Positions 1 to 8,562 of a stretch of 64,000 bases of DNA are shown here, in pieces (within the stretch, counting starts at the first letter, position 1; every line of letters begins with the position of its first letter). The stretch covers positions 496,001-560,000 of the forward strand of contig NZ_WTVH02000008.1 of NCBI RefSeq assembly GCF_012910785.2, written 5' to 3'. The notes below the pieces were generated by a model. It searched no databases. It was not told the origin of the DNA and worked only from the letters and a program-made list of their open reading frames with translations. A program made the position numbers and the translations under genes. This stretch comes from Aromatoleum buckelii (GTDB lineage: Bacteria > Pseudomonadota > Gammaproteobacteria > Burkholderiales > Rhodocyclaceae).

Positions 1-843
1 CTCGAACCGCTGGAACGGCACGGTGCGCGCCTCGGTCTCGCCGATTTCGAGCCGTGCGCGGTGCTGTTGAACAACGACCTGTCGGGCGGCGTGCCGCCAA
101 TCCTCAAGGGACTCGACGATCAGTGGCTGATTCCGCCGCTGCATGCGGGCTGGCACGTGCGCCGCAAGTCGATCCACGCGGCCGTCTATGACCGCGTCGC
201 GCGCGATTTCGCTTCGGTCATCGGCATTGACCCATGGCGCATCAACCCCGAGTTCGGCGTGTGCAGCCAGATCGACTTCCACGAACGCACCGGCGAGGAA
301 CGCCTCGCCGACGAGGTCGACGCGCTGCTCACCCGCATCCGCGAGAAATACCGTGAATACGAAGTCACCGAGACGCCGTTCGTCGTCGTCAAGGCCGACG
401 CCGGCACGTACGGCATGGGCGTCATGACGGTGCGGGACGCGTCCGAAGTGCGCGGCCTGAACCGCCGCCAGCGCAACAAGATGAGCGTCGTCAAGGAAGG
501 CCTCGAGGTGCACGAGGTCATCATCCAGGAAGGCGTGCATACTTTCGAGACCGTCGACGACGCGGTCGCCGAGCCGGTCGTCTACATGATGGACCACTAC
601 GTCGTGGGCGGCTTCTACCGCGTGCACACCGAGCGCGCGCGCGACGAGAACCTCAACGCGCCGGGCATGCACTTCAAGCCGCTGGCGTTCGAGACCTGCT
701 GCTCGCTGCCGGACTGCCGCCAAGGGCCGGATGCGGCGCCGAACCGCTTCTACGCGTACGGCGTCGTCGCCCGGCTCGCGCTGCTCGCCGCTTCGATCGA
801 GATCGAGGAAACGATGCCGGCCGAAGCCGAACTGGCGGCGTGA
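1..843 (+). CDS. gshA: Glutamate-cysteine ligase (partial, 5' end outside window)
   Basis: This is the C-terminal part (280 codons) of a glutamate-cysteine ligase of the small proteobacterial type, which joins glutamate and cysteine in the first step of glutathione synthesis. The frame is open from base 1 with no plausible start inside, so the gene begins before the window. The segment FVVVKADAGTYGMGVMTV resembles the glycine-rich ATP-binding part of ATP-grasp-like ligases. The family call rests on overall similarity recalled from Rhodocyclales sequences and on the abutting glutathione synthetase gene, whose ATG directly follows the stop codon. The two genes are surely co-transcribed. Function is inferred, not shown by catalytic residues. 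Confidence 0.88.
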   Translation, partial: LEPLERHGARLGLADFEPCAVLLNNDLSGGVPPILKGLDDQWLIPPLHAGWHVRRKSIHAAVYDRVARDFASVIGIDPWRINPEFGVCSQIDFHERTGEERLADEVDALLTRIREKYREYEVTETPFVVVKADAGTYGMGVMTVRDASEVRGLNRRQRNKMSVVKEGLEVHEVIIQEGVHTFETVDDAVAEPVVYMMDHYVVGGFYRVHTERARDENLNAPGMHFKPLAFETCCSLPDCRQGPDAAPNRFYAYGVVARLALLAASIEIEETMPAEAELAA

Positions 844-1854
844 ATGAACCATTCTGATCGAATCCCGGGCGAGCGCCCGGCGCCTGAGCCGAAAGTGCAG
901 CCGTCGCGCCCGCTGAATCTTGCCTTCATCCTCGACCCGCTGCACGGCCTCAAGGCCTACAAGGATTCGAGCATCGCGATGATGCGCGAAGCCGCGGCGC
1001 GCGGCCACCGCGTGTCCGCGATCCAGCGTGAGGCGCTGACGTGGCGCGAGGGCGTGGTCGCCGCGCGCAGCCACGCGATCCACACCCGGGCCGACGAGCG
1101 CGGCTGGTACGAAGCGGGCGACGAGGCGTCGCTGCCGCTCGCCGCGTTCGACGCCGTCGTGATGCGCCAGGACCCGCCGTTCGACTTCGAATACATCACC
1201 GCGTCGTGGCTGCTCGAACGCGCTGTCGCCGGCGGGGCGCGCGTGTTCAACGATCCGCGCGCGATCCGCGACCATTCGGAGAAGATCGCGATCACCGAAT
1301 TCGCGCAGTTCACCGCGACGACACTCGTCGCGCGCGACGCTGCCGACATCGACGCGTTCATCGACGAGCTCGGCGACGTGATCCTCAAGCCGCTCGACGG
1401 CATGGGCGGCAGCCAGATCTTCCGCGTGACTGCATCCGATCCGAACCGCAACGTCATCGTCGAGACTCTGACGCACGAAGGCACGCGCACGATCATGGCG
1501 CAGCGCTATCTGCCCGCGATCGCCGACGGCGACAAGCGCGTGCTGATCATCGGCGGCGAAGTCGTGCCGTACGCGCTCGCGCGCATCCCGAAACCTGGCG
1601 AGACGCGCGGCAACCTCGCTGCGGGCGGGCGCGGCGTCGCGATGCCGCTGACCGGGCGCGAGCGCGAGATCGCGGAATTCCTCGCGCCGGTCCTGTGGCA
1701 GCGCGGCCTGATGGTCGTCGGCCTCGACGTCATCGGCGGCCACCTGACCGAGATCAACGTCACGAGCCCGACGTGCTTCGTCGAGATCGCCGCGCAGACC
1801 GGATTTTCGGTCGCCGGGCTGTTCGTCGACAAGCTCGAACAGGCCTGCGCCTGA
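844..1854 (+). CDS. gshB: Glutathione synthetase
   Basis: This 336-residue ATP-grasp ligase adds glycine to gamma-glutamylcysteine in the cytoplasm, completing glutathione. Its length fits the family (about 315-320) plus a short N-terminal extension of about 25 residues before the first strand LNLAFILDPL. The ATP-grasp loop LKPLDGMGGSQIF lies near residues 181-193, and the Mg/ATP-binding segment GGHLTEINVTSPT is close to residues 297-309. The ATG follows the gshA stop with no gap, and its own stop overlaps the next start by one base, so it is the middle gene of a tight operon. Confidence 0.96.
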   Translation: MNHSDRIPGERPAPEPKVQPSRPLNLAFILDPLHGLKAYKDSSIAMMREAAARGHRVSAIQREALTWREGVVAARSHAIHTRADERGWYEAGDEASLPLAAFDAVVMRQDPPFDFEYITASWLLERAVAGGARVFNDPRAIRDHSEKIAITEFAQFTATTLVARDAADIDAFIDELGDVILKPLDGMGGSQIFRVTASDPNRNVIVETLTHEGTRTIMAQRYLPAIADGDKRVLIIGGEVVPYALARIPKPGETRGNLAAGGRGVAMPLTGREREIAEFLAPVLWQRGLMVVGLDVIGGHLTEINVTSPTCFVEIAAQTGFSVAGLFVDKLEQACA

Positions 1855-2909
1855 TGCGCGGGTGGCACAGGCTTGGCCGCCTCGGCGCGGCGTGGGTCGC
1901 GCTGTGGTGCGTCGCGCTCCTCGGGGCGTGCACGCAGCCGCAGCTTTTCCACCAGGAAGCCTATGTGTTCGGCACGCGCGTCGATCTCACCGTGTATGGC
2001 GAACCGCACGAAGTCGCGGCCGAGGCGATGGGCGCGGTGCTGCACGAGTTCGACCGCCTGCACCGCGCCTACCACGCGTGGCAGCCTTCGGAGCTGACGG
2101 CGCTGAACGAGGCCATTGCGCGCAGCGAGGCGGCCGTGGTGTCCGAGGAGCTCGCGGCGATGCTGACCGACGCGCAGCGGCTGTCCGCGGCGGGCGACGG
2201 GCTGTTCAACCCGGCGATGGGCGCGCTGATCGGCCTGTGGGGCTTCCACGCCGACGAATTCGCGCCGCGCCTGCCCGATCCGGCCGCGCTGCGCACGGTG
2301 ATCGAAGCGCGACCGCGCATGTCGGACCTCGTTATCACCGGCAACCGCGTCGAGAGCCGCAATCCGGTTGTGCAGCTCGATCTGGGCGGTTACGCGAAAG
2401 GCTACGCGCTCGACCGCGCCGTCGCGATCCTGCGCGACAAGGGCATCGACAACGCGCTCGTCAATATCGGCGGCAACGTCATGGCGCTCGGCAAGAAAGG
2501 CGACACGCCGTGGCGCCTCGGGCTGCAGCATCCGCGTGAGCCCCAACCGCTCGCGACGCTGCCGCTGTACGACGGCGAAGCGATCGGGACGTCGGGCGAC
2601 TACCAGCGCTATTTCGAACTCGAGGGGCGCCGTTATTCGCATCTGCTCGATCCGCGCACGGGCATGCCCGCGACCGGCAGCCAGTCGCTGACGGTGCTGG
2701 TCACGCCGCGCGAGGACGCGGGCACGCTGTCGGACGCGGCGAGCAAGCCCGCTTTCATCGCCGGCGACGACTGGCGCGAATACACGCGCCGCTACGACAT
2801 CGATCACGCGCTGCGCGTCACCGCCGACGGCCGCATCGAAGTCACCCGCGCGCTGCGCGCCCGTCTCCAGTTCCCCTCCGGCACGCCCGGAGTCACTGTC
2901 GTCGAATAG
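1854..2909 (+). CDS. apbE: FAD:protein FMN transferase, ApbE-like lipoprotein
   Basis: This 351-residue ApbE-family protein transfers FMN from FAD to Thr/Ser residues of membrane flavoproteins such as RnfG/NqrC, on the periplasmic side. The N-terminus is a lipoprotein signal: hydrophobic residues 12-25 followed by the lipobox LGAC with Cys26 as lipid anchor. The family motif LDLGGYAKGYALDR is at about residues 174-187 and NALVNIGGNV about 25 residues later. The Mg-binding region near GTSGDYQRYF is present. The ATG was chosen because it overlaps the gshB stop by one base. No flavoprotein target gene lies nearby, so the substrate is unknown. Confidence 0.92.
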   Translation: MRGWHRLGRLGAAWVALWCVALLGACTQPQLFHQEAYVFGTRVDLTVYGEPHEVAAEAMGAVLHEFDRLHRAYHAWQPSELTALNEAIARSEAAVVSEELAAMLTDAQRLSAAGDGLFNPAMGALIGLWGFHADEFAPRLPDPAALRTVIEARPRMSDLVITGNRVESRNPVVQLDLGGYAKGYALDRAVAILRDKGIDNALVNIGGNVMALGKKGDTPWRLGLQHPREPQPLATLPLYDGEAIGTSGDYQRYFELEGRRYSHLLDPRTGMPATGSQSLTVLVTPREDAGTLSDAASKPAFIAGDDWREYTRRYDIDHALRVTADGRIEVTRALRARLQFPSGTPGVTVVE

Positions 2910-2916
2910 GTTGATC

Positions 2917-3831
2917 ATGCCTCCTCGTCCGCATCTCGATCGCTTTGCCATGGGACTGATGGTGCTGCTGTGCACCGTGTGGGGATTGCAGCAGGTCGCG
3001 ATCAAGCTTGCCAATGCCGGCATTTCGCCGGTATGGCAGGCGGGGCTGCGCTCGCTCGGCGCGACGGCGCTGGTGTGGGGGTGGGCGAGCGCGCGCGGCG
3101 TGAAGCTGTGGTCGGCGGACGGCACGCTTGCGCCGGGCCTCGTCGCCGGTCTGCTGTTCGCCGGCGAGTTCGCACTGATCTTCTGGGCGCTCGAATTCAC
3201 GACCGCTTCGCGCGGTGTGATTTTTCTGTACACGGCGCCGTTCTTCGTCGCGCTCGGCGCAGTGTGGCTGCTGCCGCACGAGCGGATGCGTCGCGCGCAG
3301 TGGGCCGGCATGGCGCTGGCGTTCCTCGGCGTGCTGACGCTGTTCGGCGAGAGCCTGCTGCTCGGATCCGGTCGCGCCTGGATCGGCGATCTGATGATGC
3401 TGCTCGCCGCGAGCATGTGGGCCGCGACCACGCTGACCGTCAAGGTCAGTCCGCTGATCCGCGTGCCGGCCGAAAAGACGCTGCTGTATCAACTTGGCAT
3501 CTCGGCGCTGGTGCTGCCGCTGCTGTCGCTCGCGTTCGGCGAGCCGGGCGTGTTTGCGCCCACGACAGTGGTGTGGGCAAGCCTCGCATTCCAGACCGTC
3601 ATCGTCGCCGCTGCGAGCTATGTCGCGTGGTTCTGGCTGATCAGCCAGTATCCGGCGACGCGGCTGTCGTCGTTCTCGTTCCTGACGCCGGTGATGGGCG
3701 TGCTCGCCGGCGGCATCCTGCTCGGCGAGGCGCTGACGCCGGCGGTGTTCGCCGCGCTCGCGCTCGTCGGCACCGGCATCTGGATCGCGAACCGCCCGTC
3801 TCCCGAAGCGGCGCCCGTGCGGGTGCGCTAA
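2917..3831 (+). CDS. EamA/DMT-family inner-membrane transporter
   Basis: This protein of about 304 residues has ten predicted hydrophobic segments arranged as two EamA repeats, the architecture of the drug/metabolite transporter superfamily. The second repeat ends in the typical ALALVGTGIWIANR segment. The substrate cannot be told from sequence; members export amino acids, metabolites or drugs. An upstream TTG could also start the frame, but the ATG six bases later has an AGG at proper spacing and was preferred. It follows apbE by seven bases and may be co-transcribed with it. Confidence 0.88.
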   Translation: MPPRPHLDRFAMGLMVLLCTVWGLQQVAIKLANAGISPVWQAGLRSLGATALVWGWASARGVKLWSADGTLAPGLVAGLLFAGEFALIFWALEFTTASRGVIFLYTAPFFVALGAVWLLPHERMRRAQWAGMALAFLGVLTLFGESLLLGSGRAWIGDLMMLLAASMWAATTLTVKVSPLIRVPAEKTLLYQLGISALVLPLLSLAFGEPGVFAPTTVVWASLAFQTVIVAAASYVAWFWLISQYPATRLSSFSFLTPVMGVLAGGILLGEALTPAVFAALALVGTGIWIANRPSPEAAPVRVR

Positions 3832-3864
3832 AGTCCATCATCTACAGGAACGGAGGGCCTTCCC

Positions 3865-4470
3865 ATGCAGCGACCCCGCGTCGAGTTCTGGTACGAGTTC
3901 GCGAGTTCCTATTCGTATCTTTCGGTAATGCGCGTCGAAGCGCTCGCGGGCGCTGCCGGCGTCGATGTCGCGTGGCGGCCTTTCCTGCTCGGGCCGGTGT
4001 TCCTCTCCCTCGGCTGGAACGACTCGCCCTTCAACATCTACCCGCCGAAAGGCCGCTACATGTGGCGCGACCTCGCCCGGCTCGCAGAAAAATACGACCT
4101 GCCGTTCCGCGTGCCGAGCCGCTTTCCCCGCAACGGCCTGCTCGCGGCGCGCGTCGCGCTGCTAGGAGTCGAAGAGGGCTGGATCGCCCCGTTTTCGCGC
4201 GAGATCATGCGCGCGAACTTTGCCGAGGATCGCGAAATCGGCGACGAGGAAGTCGTGGAGGCGGTCCTGCGCGACCTGGGTCTGCCCGCCGGCGAACTGC
4301 TCGCAGCGGCTGTCGCCACCGACAACAAGCTCGCGCTGCGGCACCAGACCGAGGAGGCGACTGCGCTCGGTCTGTTCGGTGCACCGACGTTCCGCGTCGG
4401 CGACGAGCTTTTCTGGGGCAACGACCGGCTCGAAGACGCGCTCGACTGGGCGAACCGGCGGCCCGGCTGA
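3865..4470 (+). CDS. DsbA-family 2-hydroxychromene-2-carboxylate isomerase-like protein
   Basis: This 201-residue thioredoxin-fold protein belongs to the kappa-class GST / HCCA isomerase group. The N-terminus VEFWYEFASSYSYL carries the family's conserved serines in place of the DsbA CXXC pair. RFPRNGLLAARVAL and the C-terminal GLFGAPTFRVGDELFWGNDR are characteristic. NahD-like members use glutathione to isomerise a naphthalene-pathway intermediate, but many homologues lie outside such pathways. No naphthalene genes are present here, so it is probably a general glutathione-dependent isomerase. The nearby glutathione genes fit. A GGAGG-like site precedes the ATG. Confidence 0.9.
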   Translation: MQRPRVEFWYEFASSYSYLSVMRVEALAGAAGVDVAWRPFLLGPVFLSLGWNDSPFNIYPPKGRYMWRDLARLAEKYDLPFRVPSRFPRNGLLAARVALLGVEEGWIAPFSREIMRANFAEDREIGDEEVVEAVLRDLGLPAGELLAAAVATDNKLALRHQTEEATALGLFGAPTFRVGDELFWGNDRLEDALDWANRRPG

Positions 4471-4552
4471 CGGAAAAGGTTATCTCCTGCGCGAGCGGGG
4501 GAGCCGGCGACGGGTAACCGAAGGCAAGCTGCCGGAGTTCGCCAGGCGGCTG

Positions 4553-5179
4553 TCAGTTGCCGGCCTTTTCCTTTTCTTTTTCCTGCTCGTGCTTGCGGAT
4601 CCGCTCGTCGTAGCGCGCGCGGTCGCGCGCGGCGTCTTCGGCCCGTTTCGCGGCTTCCGCTTCGTCTTTGGCGCGTTCGCGCGCTTTTTCCGCGTCCTGC
4701 TCGCGTTGCCGCTCCCGAGCGGCATCGGCACTGCGTGCAGCCTGCGCGTCGCGTTCCCGTCGCGTGGCTTCGGCGGCAGGATCGGGCGCGATCTGTGGGT
4801 CGGCGGACGGCGCGGCAGGGGGCGGCGCGACCGGTAGCGGCGCCTGTGCGTCGGACGACGGCGCTGGCGGCACGGTGCCCCGCAGCGCGGCCTGGCGCTG
4901 TTTTTCGGCGAGTTCGAGCCGGTTCGCCTCGGCTTCGATCGCGCGCGCCTTGCGGATCTTGTCGAGGCGCTGTTCCTTCGCCTGGGCGATACAGCGGTTG
5001 ACGAGGAAACGTTCGTAGCACGCCGGTTCGGCGCGACGCAGCGCGTCATCGGCCTCTGCGCGCAGCGCACGGGCCTCGTCGCGCAGGCGCTCGGCGTGCT
5101 CGAGGTCGGCTTCGGCGGCGCCCGCGGCCGCAGCCGCGACGGCGAACAGCAGCGCCAGCAGGCGAGGGATCATCGGCAT
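4553..5179 (-). CDS. Secreted charged coiled-coil protein of unknown function
   Basis: I do not recognise a named family. The 208-residue product begins with a signal peptide (about residues 1-23, Ala-rich core, cleavage near GAAEA). A heptad-rich helical segment contains two cysteines (ACYERFLVNRCIAQAKEQRL). Next come a Pro/Ala linker and a C-terminal tail of Arg/Glu/Ala/Lys repeats that resembles the TolA stalk in composition. Export to the periplasm with two possibly disulfide-linked cysteines is inferred. Two other in-frame starts (at 5173 and 5194) are possible. It is divergent from the ABC-F gene at 5240. Confidence 0.7.
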   Translation of the reverse strand: MPMIPRLLALLFAVAAAAAGAAEADLEHAERLRDEARALRAEADDALRRAEPACYERFLVNRCIAQAKEQRLDKIRKARAIEAEANRLELAEKQRQAALRGTVPPAPSSDAQAPLPVAPPPAAPSADPQIAPDPAAEATRRERDAQAARSADAARERQREQDAEKARERAKDEAEAAKRAEDAARDRARYDERIRKHEQEKEKEKAGN

Positions 5180-5239
5180 TCGGCAGCGGTCCATTGTGGG
5201 GATGCGTAGAATAACGCCTTTGCCCGAAGATGCGCTGAC

Positions 5240-7207
5240 GTGATCCAGTTCCGCAACCTCCGCCTCGCCCGAGGCGCCAAAATCCTCGTCGATGCCGCCT
5301 CCTTGCAGATCCACCCCGGCTGGCGGGTCGGTCTGACCGGCGCGAACGGCACCGGCAAATCGAGCCTGTTCGCGCTGTTGCGCGGCGAATTGCACCAGGA
5401 CCAGGGCGACCTCGACATCCCCGCCGGCTGGCAGATCGCGCACGTCGCGCAGGAAACCCCGGCGCTGGCGAAAGCCGCGATCGAGTACGTGCTCGACGGC
5501 GACGTCGAGCTGCGCACCATCGAGGCGCACCTCGCCGCGGCCGAAGCTGCGCACGACGGCGCGCATGAGAGTGCTCATCGCGAAGCCCATATTGGCGCTC
5601 ATATTGGTGAACTCCACGCTCGCCTGCACGAGATCGGCGGCTACGCGGCGCCCGCCCGCGCCGCGGCGCTGCTCGACGGCCTCGGCTTCCTGCCGGGGGA
5701 GGCCGACCGCCCGGTGGCGGACTTATCCGGCGGCTGGCGCATGCGGCTGAACCTCGCGCAGGCGCTGATGTGCCGCTCCGACCTGCTGCTGCTCGACGAG
5801 CCGACGAACCACCTCGATCTCGACGCGGTGCTGTGGCTCGAGCAGTGGCTGCGCGACTACCGCGGCACGCTGGTGCTGATCTCGCACGACCGCGAGTTCC
5901 TCGACGCGTGCGTCACGCACATCGCGCACATCGAGTCGCAGCGCCTGACGCTGTATTCCGGCGGCTACTCCGACTTCGAGCGCCAGCGCGCCGAGCGCCT
6001 GTCGCAGCAGCAGTCGCTGTTCGACAAGCAGCAGCGCGAGATCGCGCACATCGAGGACTACATCCGCCGCTTTCGCGCGAAAGCGACGAAGGCACGCCAG
6101 GCGCAGAGCCGCATCAAGGCGCTCGAACGCATGGAGCGCATCGCCGCCGCGCATATCGACACGCCGTTCAGCTTCAGCTTCCGCGATGGCCCGCCGGCGC
6201 CCGATCCGCTCTTGCAGGTCGAGGACGGCGTGGTGCGCTATGGCGAGCGCACCGTGCTCGGCGGCATCCGCCTGACGCTGCGCCCGGGCGAGCGTGTCGG
6301 CCTGCTGGGGCGCAACGGCGCCGGCAAATCGACGCTGATCAAGCTGCTCGCCGGCCAGCTGCCGCTCGCCGCCGGCAGCCGCAGCGAAGGCAAGGGCCTC
6401 GCGATCGGCTACTTCGCGCAGCACCAGCTCGAAACGCTGCGCCCGGACGAGTCGCCGCTGCAGCATCTGACGCGCCTCGACCCGCGCGCGCGCGAACAGG
6501 AGCTGCGCGACTACCTCGGCGGCTTCGACTTCCGCGGGGACGGCGTTGGTGGCACTTCGACGCCGGCGACGACGCCGTGCGGCAGCTTCTCCGGCGGCGA
6601 GAAGTCGCGCCTCGCGCTGGCGCTGATGATCTGGCAGCGGCCGAACCTGATGCTGCTCGACGAGCCGACGAACCACCTCGACCTCGAAATGCGCCACGCG
6701 CTGACGCTCGCGCTGCAGGACTACGAAGGGGGCATGGTGCTGGTGTCGCACGACCGGGCGCTGCTGCGCGCGACCTGCGACCGCTTCCTGCTCGTCGACG
6801 ATGGTCGCATCCAGCCGTTCGACGGCGACCTCGACGACTACCGCGACTGGCTTGCCGAGCGCCGCGCGCAGGCGAGCGAAGCGGCGAAATGCCCGGACCG
6901 CAGCGCCGACAAGGCGGCGCGCAAGGCAGACCGGGAACAGTCCGCAGCCGAGCGCCAGGCGCGCCTCGCCGCGCGGCGCCCGCTCGTCAAGGAACTCGAG
7001 CAACTCGAAAAGAAGCTCGCCGGTTGGCACGGCGAGAAGAAGCTCCTCGACGCGCGCCTCGCCGACCCGGCGCTCTACAGCGGCGCCGAAGCCGGCCAGC
7101 TGCAGACGCTGCTGAAGCGCCAGGCGGAACTCGCCGGCTGGGTCGACGACGCCGAACTGCGCTGGCTCGAAATCTCGGAGCAGCTCGAAGCGATGCAGGC
7201 CGACTGA
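5240..7207 (+). CDS. yheS: ABC-F family ATPase, YheS-like
   Basis: This 655-residue cytosolic protein has two ABC ATPase domains and no membrane segments, the mark of ABC-F ribosome-associated factors. Domain 1 has the Walker A GANGTGKSS (about residue 34), the signature LSGGWRM (about 162) and LLLLDEPTNHLD (about 182-193). Domain 2 has GRNGAGKST (about 357), FSGGEKSR (about 450) and a second DEPTNHLD. The linker between domains (FRAKATKARQAQSRIKALERM) and the charged C-terminal coiled coil match E. coli YheS closely. Its start is GTG. Oddity: a His/Ala-rich insertion near residues 104-127 in domain 1. Confidence 0.94.
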   Translation: MIQFRNLRLARGAKILVDAASLQIHPGWRVGLTGANGTGKSSLFALLRGELHQDQGDLDIPAGWQIAHVAQETPALAKAAIEYVLDGDVELRTIEAHLAAAEAAHDGAHESAHREAHIGAHIGELHARLHEIGGYAAPARAAALLDGLGFLPGEADRPVADLSGGWRMRLNLAQALMCRSDLLLLDEPTNHLDLDAVLWLEQWLRDYRGTLVLISHDREFLDACVTHIAHIESQRLTLYSGGYSDFERQRAERLSQQQSLFDKQQREIAHIEDYIRRFRAKATKARQAQSRIKALERMERIAAAHIDTPFSFSFRDGPPAPDPLLQVEDGVVRYGERTVLGGIRLTLRPGERVGLLGRNGAGKSTLIKLLAGQLPLAAGSRSEGKGLAIGYFAQHQLETLRPDESPLQHLTRLDPRAREQELRDYLGGFDFRGDGVGGTSTPATTPCGSFSGGEKSRLALALMIWQRPNLMLLDEPTNHLDLEMRHALTLALQDYEGGMVLVSHDRALLRATCDRFLLVDDGRIQPFDGDLDDYRDWLAERRAQASEAAKCPDRSADKAARKADREQSAAERQARLAARRPLVKELEQLEKKLAGWHGEKKLLDARLADPALYSGAEAGQLQTLLKRQAELAGWVDDAELRWLEISEQLEAMQAD

Positions 7208-7346
7208 GAGGGGGCGAAGAAATCGTCGCGCGCGGCGCCCCGCCGCCTCGCCGGCGGGCGGTTCAAGGTCGCGCGACGAGTCCTGATAGCTTTCCCGCAG
7301 TTCGCCTTCCCAGCCCGACAGCGCAAATGGCGCCCCTGTTCCCGCC

Positions 7347-8018
7347 CTACGCGGGCTGGTTTTCCCTTTCCACATCCGCGAGAAAATCCGCAGCCCTCAA
7401 TTGCTCGGCCTGCTCGAGCCATACCGGGTAATGCGTGCGGAAATCGTCGGCGATCAGCGACAGCGGCACGTCGGCGTAGTGGCCGCGCTGGTGCACGTAC
7501 TCCATGTGCTGATTGCCGCTGCGGTCGAACGGGTGATAAATCGAGTCGCTTCGGCCGTCGAATTCCAGCGGTAGCAACCCGAATCGCTCGCACAGCGCGA
7601 GGTTGAATGCCGGTGTGGCCTTGTACCACGACCCGTCGATGAGGATTTCAGTGTAGCCGTGCCACCGGTACAGGTCCTCTCCGAAAGTCTCGCGCATGCG
7701 TTCGGTGCTGAGGTGGTTGCGCACGTCGGCGTAACCCGGCCGCGCCGGAATTCCCGAAGCGCGGCACACCGCGGCCAGCAGCGTCGCTTTCGGCACGCAC
7801 CAGCCGGCGCCGCTGGCGATGACGCTGCTCGCCTTCATCCCGGTTTCCGACAGGTCGATGCGATAGGGGTCGTAACGGAAGCCGTCGCGCACCGCATAGT
7901 ACAGCGACACTGCGCGCTCGCGGACGTCGTTGCCGCGGCAGTGCGCGCGGGCGAAGGCGAGGACTTCGGGGTGGTCGCTGTCGATCAGTGCGGTCGGCGA
8001 AAGGTATGCATTATTCAT
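7347..8018 (-). CDS. Transglutaminase-like domain protein
   Basis: This 223-residue soluble protein has a transglutaminase-like (papain-fold) core. The candidate nucleophile is the Cys in GAGWCVPKATLLAAVCRASG (about residue 76). The His in YRWHGYTEILIDGSWY (about residue 119) would be the second catalytic residue, with an Asp on the following strand. Bacterial members are mostly cysteine peptidases or amide-modifying enzymes of unknown substrate. No signal peptide is visible. A TTG at 8030 could extend it by four codons, but the ATG at 8018 is preferred. It stands alone, convergent with the ABC-F gene. Confidence 0.85.
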   Translation of the reverse strand: MNNAYLSPTALIDSDHPEVLAFARAHCRGNDVRERAVSLYYAVRDGFRYDPYRIDLSETGMKASSVIASGAGWCVPKATLLAAVCRASGIPARPGYADVRNHLSTERMRETFGEDLYRWHGYTEILIDGSWYKATPAFNLALCERFGLLPLEFDGRSDSIYHPFDRSGNQHMEYVHQRGHYADVPLSLIADDFRTHYPVWLEQAEQLRAADFLADVERENQPA

Positions 8019-8373
8019 CACGGTGCTCAATCCAGTGAAGCGAGGGGATACGGGAGAATAAAACGAAAAACCTGGTCTGTCCCCTGTTTCCCCGGATAGG
8101 CCTGTCCAAGCTCACATATCGCCCTTCGACAAGTTCAGGGCGACGGCTGTCCTTACTGGCGGAGTCGATACTGGCAGGATCGGGCAGGCGCCGCGTTTCG
8201 GCCGCCGTGAGTGCCGACCGACAATTTGTGCCACGTGGCGACAAACTTCAGGAGGCGGTCGGGGCGGTCGGGCGGTCCGCCGGACGTGGTAACTCGAGTC
8301 GAAGGGTGCCGATGGGAGGCAAGGCCGCTGGCAGGCGTCCCCGTCCAACGACCTGCCAGGGCTCGCTCTCGTA
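8019..8373. other. Intergenic region with a degenerate REP-like arm
   Basis: This stretch of about 355 bases lies between the start of the transglutaminase-like gene and the stop of the small peptide gene. I find no gene with a convincing ribosome binding site. It contains one REP-like arm (8121-8146) and, at about 8070-8092, a CTGGTCTGTCCCCTG-type sequence like those often found as REP debris in proteobacterial genomes. It must also hold the promoter of the minus-strand transglutaminase gene. Confidence 0.4.
8121..8146. repeat. Single REP-like arm (CTTCGACAAG-type)
   Basis: The core CTTCGACAAGTTCAG (8124-8138) matches, with one substitution, the arm of the much better conserved hairpin at 57521-57581. 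Only one arm is present here, so it looks like a decayed copy. That two copies occur in one window supports a dispersed repeat family in this genome. The family assignment is inference. Confidence 0.55.
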
Positions 8374-8562
8374 CTATTCAATGACTGTCAACGTGTAGTG
8401 GATGAGAATGCCGGTGTATCCCATTCCACCGCTTGGGTCATCAAGAGGAGGGACTTCCGCTCCCCCTTCGCGTTGCTTGATCCTGCCGCCCACTATGTTC
8501 CTCGCGGCGTCTGCCGAGATTTCCTCGGCCGCAGGAAGGTCCTTTATCGTCACCGTCGCCAT
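8374..8562 (-). CDS. Small orphan peptide with double-glycine leader (possible secreted peptide precursor)
   Basis: This 62-residue ORF starts at an ATG preceded by a strong Shine-Dalgarno site (AGGAG seven to eight bases upstream). Residues 1-26 look like a double-glycine leader: TIKDLP, then acidic/Ala residues, ending NIVGG at 22-26. Small proteobacterial proteins with a TIKDL...(I/V)xGG leader are known, mostly without assigned function; such leaders are usually removed by PCAT/C39-peptidase transporters. The remaining 36 residues have no cysteine, two more GG pairs, and a hydrophobic end (GYTGILIHYTLTVI). No transporter, peptidase or modifying enzyme is adjacent. Whether it is secreted is unknown. 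Confidence 0.72.
   Translation of the reverse strand: MATVTIKDLPAAEEISADAARNIVGGRIKQREGGAEVPPLDDPSGGMGYTGILIHYTLTVIE

Noticed and set aside
1041-1853. N-terminal extension of the ApbE gene into gshB
   Set aside because: The sequence is an out-of-frame reading of gshB; the lipoprotein signal starts at 1854.
7223-7279. 10-base inverted repeat (TCGTCGCGCG / CGCGCGACGA) after the ABC-F gene
   Set aside because: The loop is about 37 bases and no T run follows, so I could not support a terminator.
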